The notes under the pieces are model-generated. The model was not told the origin of the DNA and searched no databases. It worked only from the letters and a program-made list of their open reading frames with translations. This document shows positions 60,571 to 64,000 of a stretch of DNA of 64,000 bases, piece by piece (position 1 is the stretch's first letter; each line of letters starts with the position of its first letter). The DNA comes from an uncultured Flavobacteriaceae bacterium (GTDB lineage Bacteria > Bacteroidota > Bacteroidia > Flavobacteriales > Flavobacteriaceae), in NCBI GenBank assembly GCA_947503005.1, contig CANNCA010000001.1, positions 620,001 through 684,000 on the forward strand. The letters are read 5' to 3'. The position numbers were made by a program, and so were the translations under genes.

Positions 60571-61517
60571 TTTCCGGTGATTAGCGCTAGTGATTTTTGT
60601 TTGTCCTTCGCCAATTGCTCTTTCAGCGCTTCGACCGAATCGAATTTCTGTTCGTCTCGTAGTCTTTCGAGAATGTCTATCTGCAACTTTTGCTCATAAA
60701 GGTCCTCATCAAAATCAAAAAAATGGACTTCGATGCTTTCCTTCCTTTCGTTGGGCGATTTGCCGTTCTCGGAAATCGTCGGATTAAAACCAATATTCAT
60801 CATTCCGTAGACTTTTCGCTCGCCTATCATACATTGAACAACATACGAACCCGTTTTCGGAATTAATTTATATGATTCTTCAATATGAAGATTGGCGGTG
60901 GGAAAATTTAATTGTCGACCGATTCCCTTTCCTCTTTTTATGGTTCCGGTTAGCATATATTGATATCCCAAGTAGGCGTTCGCGGTTAGAATATCGCCTT
61001 CCTCCAGTGCTTTTCTTATTTTGGTAGAACTTACTGAAACATCATCTATTTCCTGCGCAGAAATCTCCTCGACCTCAAAATCAAAAGTATTTCCAAAGGC
61101 GACTAAATCAGTAATGTTGGCATTGCGATTGCGACCAAATCGATGATCATAACCGATGATAATTTTTTTAGATTTTAGTTTGTTAACCAATAGGTCCCGT
61201 ACAAATTCAGTGGCAGAAAGTCTGGAAAAATTGTGGGTGAAGGGGTGAACAATTAGAAAATCCAATCCGGACCGGTCCAATATTTGTGCTTTCTCGTCAA
61301 TGGTGTTCAAGAGTCTAATGTCGGTATCTTTTTGCAATACCATTCGAGGGTGCGGAAAAAAAGTAAGAACTGCTGATTTTAAGCCTAGTTCGTTGGCACT
61401 TTTTGAGAGACGTTCCAAAATTTTTCGATGCCCAATATGTACTCCATCGAAAGTGCCAATGGTTATCACGGTGGAATGCACTTTGTCGTATTCATTGATG
61501 CCTTGGACTGTTATCAC
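60567..61517 (-). CDS. ribF: bifunctional riboflavin kinase / FAD synthetase
   Basis: The 316-residue enzyme has the FAD synthetase nucleotide-binding TIGTFDGVHIGHRKIL near 20-35 and the later SSTKIRKALEEGD near 165-178. The C-terminal flavokinase domain is marked by GTIKRGKGIGRQLNFPTANL near 191-210. It makes FMN and then FAD from riboflavin. The start codon is GTG at 61517 (GTG ATA ACA), as no ATG fits. The following HTTM gene overlaps its stop by four bases. The opposite strand carries the metzincin protease start 50 bases away. Confidence 0.96.
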   Translation of the reverse strand: MITVQGINEYDKVHSTVITIGTFDGVHIGHRKILERLSKSANELGLKSAVLTFFPHPRMVLQKDTDIRLLNTIDEKAQILDRSGLDFLIVHPFTHNFSRLSATEFVRDLLVNKLKSKKIIIGYDHRFGRNRNANITDLVAFGNTFDFEVEEISAQEIDDVSVSSTKIRKALEEGDILTANAYLGYQYMLTGTIKRGKGIGRQLNFPTANLHIEESYKLIPKTGSYVVQCMIGERKVYGMMNIGFNPTISENGKSPNERKESIEVHFFDFDEDLYEQKLQIDILERLRDEQKFDSVEALKEQLAKDKQKSLALITGK

Positions 61518-61539
61518 GTGCTATGAGAGATAAAAAAGC

Positions 61540-61547
61540 TATATTTG
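61540..61547 (+). promoter_or_regulatory. putative -7 element of the metzincin protease gene
   Basis: TATATTTG matches TANNTTTG, 21 bases before the ATG at 61569. No TTG lies at the usual -33 spacing in the ribF-facing region. Confidence 0.4.
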
Positions 61548-61568
61548 AGTTTGGTTAAAACCCCCTTG

Positions 61569-64000
61569 ATGGTATCAAAATTACGTCTTGTTTTTACAAT
61601 TACCATAGTATTTTTTTCCTTTTACGGAACTGCTCAGAATGACTATTGGCAACAAGAAACTTCCCAAAACGAAATAGGGCTTGATTTTACGGAACGATTT
61701 GATGTTCAGAAAGGAAGGGTTTTCAGTTTTGACGAAGCCCAGTTCAAAAATAAATTAAAGCCTTCTAAACTTGCAAAAGGAGGTTCCCGAACTGTTCATT
61801 TTCCTAATGCAGAAGGACAAATGATTGCCTTTCAAGTTTCCGAAGCACCTGTTCTTTCTCCTGAACTATCACAAAAATATCCCCAGATAAAATCTTATAC
61901 AGGCTACTCTCTGAACAAGGCACGGGATAAAATCAGGTTCAGTGTTTCTCATAATGGTATACAGAGTATGTTGGTGTCTTCCGATGGAGAAGCCAATACC
62001 TATATGCAAAAAGATAAAAATGGCAGCTACGTTCTCTACACCAGAGAAGCAAATTCAAATTTGGGAACCAAATTGGCATGCTCTACCGAAGCTACAATGG
62101 TCAAAGACATTGATTTCTCAAGTTTCAAGCAACCAGTGAATGGTCAGGTGTTACGAAAATTTAGATTGGCCGTATCTGCTTCTGGGGAGTATACTACTTT
62201 TCATGGTGGGACCGTAGCGGACGCTTTAGCTGCGATTAATGCTACCGTGACAAGGGTTAACGAAGTTTTCGAGAATGATTTGGCCGTGACTTTTGAAGTG
62301 ATAGCCGATACGGATGAGGTCATTTATACGGATCCGGTAACCGATCCTTATAATGGAAGTTTGAGTAGTTCAATCCAAAATACATTGACCTCTACTATTG
62401 GTGAGGCGAATTATGACGTGGGAATTTTATTTCACAGAATTGAAAACGGGGCCGATGGGAATTCGGGTTTTATCGGGGCAGCCTGTGTTGATAACAGAAA
62501 AGGAAGTGCTTTTGCAGCTATACCAAATCCCGTGGGTGATATTTTCGATCTTGATTTTGTGGCACATGAAATTGGACATCAGTTTGGGGCCAACCATACA
62601 TGGTCTTTTCAAGAAGAATCAAGTGTAACAGCAGATGTTCAAGTAGAACCTGGAAGCGGTACAACCATTATGGGGTATGCAGGCATTGCACTGGAAAACA
62701 ATGTTGCATCGAATGGGGAGGATTACTTTCATTATGTTAGTATCGTTCAGATAATGGATTATTTGAATACGGTTAGTTGCGCCGAAATCATTAATTTGAC
62801 AAATACACCACCAACAGTGACCCCTATTGGCGGGTTTACGATCCCGATATCCACAGCCTTTGTATTAACAGCCGCTGCAACTGATACGGATGGTTCGGAT
62901 GTTTTGACGTATACATGGGAGCAAATAGATGATGGTCTGGTTACACAATCAAGTTTTGGCCCTGAAAACATAAGTGGTGCACTATTTAGGTCTCAAAAAC
63001 CTTCGACTTCACCGGAGCGGTATTTTCCAAAATTATCTAGAGTGATAGAGGGCAATCTGACACAGACAAACCCCGATATCAATACAGCATGGGAGACCGT
63101 TTCAAATGTGGAACGCGAACTGAATTTTGCCATGACCGTGCGTGATAATGCTATTGGGGGAGGTCAGGTAGCCTCTGATTTGGTAAACGTTTTTGTATCG
63201 AGAGATGCTGGGCCATTTGTTGTAACATCTCAATCCACTTCGGTTACTATGACAGCCGGTAGCATCGAGAACATTACTTGGGATGTTGCCAATACTTTCT
63301 TTGCCCCAATCAATGCCAAAATGGTCGACATATTCTTATCTACCGATGGTGGAGTCACTTTTCCGATCCTTCTGGCGGAAGATGTTGCCAATGACGGAGA
63401 ACATGCTATTGTTGTTCCAGGAAATCCTACTTCGGAGGCCCGGATTATGATAAAAGCAAGCAACAATATATTTTTTGCGGTCAATACAGCTGATTTTACC
63501 ATTTCCGAATCTGAAATTGTGCTCAACTTTACCGATTTGAATTATGAAGTCTGTCAGCCAGATACTTTAGTGGCACCCTTTGTCTACGAAACCTACCTCG
63601 GTTTTGATGAGGAAGTAACCTTTAGTGTGGATAACCCACCTGTTGGTTTAGATGTGTTATTTTCACCCGAAACTGCAACAGGCGGAGATACGCCTGTTAC
63701 AATTACTTTTTCAAACACCGAGAATTTAGCGGTAGGGAATTATCCGATTAGCGTTTTGGCTACCTCCATGAACAATTCGAAGGAAGTTACCATCGATTTG
63801 AATGTTTATGACACCAATCTTTCTGAGGTTATTTTGATCTCTCCACCTGATGCATTTCTTGACGTTTCAAAAAATACTACTTTGGAATGGGAAGAGCAAT
63901 TTGCGGCTACCTCGTATGAAATTGAAATAGCTACGGAAGCTGCCTTTACCAATGTGATAGAGACTGCAGAGGTTTTTTCAAATTCCTATGCGCCAACTAG
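61569..64000 (+). CDS. secreted metzincin (reprolysin-like) protease, partial
   Basis: The gene runs off the window; 810 codons are visible without a stop. It begins with a signal peptide (MVSKLRLVFTITIVFFSFYGTAQ). A propeptide-like region leads to the catalytic HEIGHQFGANH at 333-343 (HExxHxxGxxH) and a Met-turn IMGYAG about 30 residues later, the metzincin signature of reprolysin-type proteases. Beta-rich modules follow, including a fibronectin type III-like repeat near the end (TTLEWEEQFAATSYEIEIAT). Large proteins like this in Bacteroidota usually end with a type IX sorting tail, which would lie beyond the window. It probably digests extracellular protein. Confidence 0.9.
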   Translation, partial: MVSKLRLVFTITIVFFSFYGTAQNDYWQQETSQNEIGLDFTERFDVQKGRVFSFDEAQFKNKLKPSKLAKGGSRTVHFPNAEGQMIAFQVSEAPVLSPELSQKYPQIKSYTGYSLNKARDKIRFSVSHNGIQSMLVSSDGEANTYMQKDKNGSYVLYTREANSNLGTKLACSTEATMVKDIDFSSFKQPVNGQVLRKFRLAVSASGEYTTFHGGTVADALAAINATVTRVNEVFENDLAVTFEVIADTDEVIYTDPVTDPYNGSLSSSIQNTLTSTIGEANYDVGILFHRIENGADGNSGFIGAACVDNRKGSAFAAIPNPVGDIFDLDFVAHEIGHQFGANHTWSFQEESSVTADVQVEPGSGTTIMGYAGIALENNVASNGEDYFHYVSIVQIMDYLNTVSCAEIINLTNTPPTVTPIGGFTIPISTAFVLTAAATDTDGSDVLTYTWEQIDDGLVTQSSFGPENISGALFRSQKPSTSPERYFPKLSRVIEGNLTQTNPDINTAWETVSNVERELNFAMTVRDNAIGGGQVASDLVNVFVSRDAGPFVVTSQSTSVTMTAGSIENITWDVANTFFAPINAKMVDIFLSTDGGVTFPILLAEDVANDGEHAIVVPGNPTSEARIMIKASNNIFFAVNTADFTISESEIVLNFTDLNYEVCQPDTLVAPFVYETYLGFDEEVTFSVDNPPVGLDVLFSPETATGGDTPVTITFSNTENLAVGNYPISVLATSMNNSKEVTIDLNVYDTNLSEVILISPPDAFLDVSKNTTLEWEEQFAATSYEIEIATEAAFTNVIETAEVFSNSYAPT

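Overview
The window is AT-leaning (about 40% GC by eye), gene-dense DNA from a member of the Flavobacteriaceae (phylum Bacteroidota). The evidence is a flexirubin-type pigment locus with a tyrosine ammonia-lyase, a ligase-associated DNA-repair set including PdeM, a paired DUF1501/DUF1800 locus whose DUF1501 product has a type IX-like C-terminal tail, an OlsF-like fused acyltransferase, short intergenic spaces, and several TANNTTTG -7 promoter elements. I see no rRNA, tRNA, CRISPR array, insertion sequence or prophage. No gene-free stretch exceeds about 200 bases.

Layout. 1-5263: edge of a flexirubin locus. A minus-strand operon runs tal, WG-repeat protein, fabG-like reductase, ketoacyl synthase (cut by the window edge); a flavin halogenase-like enzyme diverges from it. 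5274-7913: two secreted paralogues and a serine hydrolase. 8098-12101: plus-strand galactoside module (GH36, O-acetyltransferase, Na+/solute symporter). 12115-19287: minus-strand run metG, tex, HDAC-like deacetylase, nucleoside hydrolase lipoprotein, PAP2 phosphatase. 19462-22703: DUF1800/DUF1501 pair. 22896-27927: yraN, an ACT-domain protein, a TlpA-like thioredoxin, a CocE-like hydrolase and a TerB-like protein. 28062-40216: mfd, a TspO-like protein, and the four ligase-associated repair genes (pdeM, helicase, ligase, exonuclease), with a ribokinase plus sugar transporter placed between pdeM and the other three. 40313-45623: TerB-like protein, fbp, acetyltransferase, aspartate kinase and the fused acyltransferase. 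45633-48194: arsenic-type operon arsR, DUF6428, membrane protein, ArsN1-like acetyltransferase, ArsC-like phosphatase. 48278-52105: small stress and regulatory genes. 52239-61517: secreted zincin-like lipoprotein, then mgtE, ksgA, DUF4286, TPR protein, serS, HTTM protein and ribF. 61569 to the end: a large secreted metzincin protease, cut by the edge.

Most noteworthy observations: short dispersed repeats that appear to have been absorbed in frame into the essential genes metG and mfd, both giving the peptide VTSS; an ars operon in which three consecutive products end in a vicinal Cys-Cys and no arsenite pump is present; a membrane-tethered LuxR-type regulator followed by a promoter carrying two copies of TACTTTAGTA about two helical turns apart; and a secreted WG-repeat protein translationally coupled to tyrosine ammonia-lyase inside the pigment operon. 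Functions come from reading translations and recalled family motifs; no database search was run.
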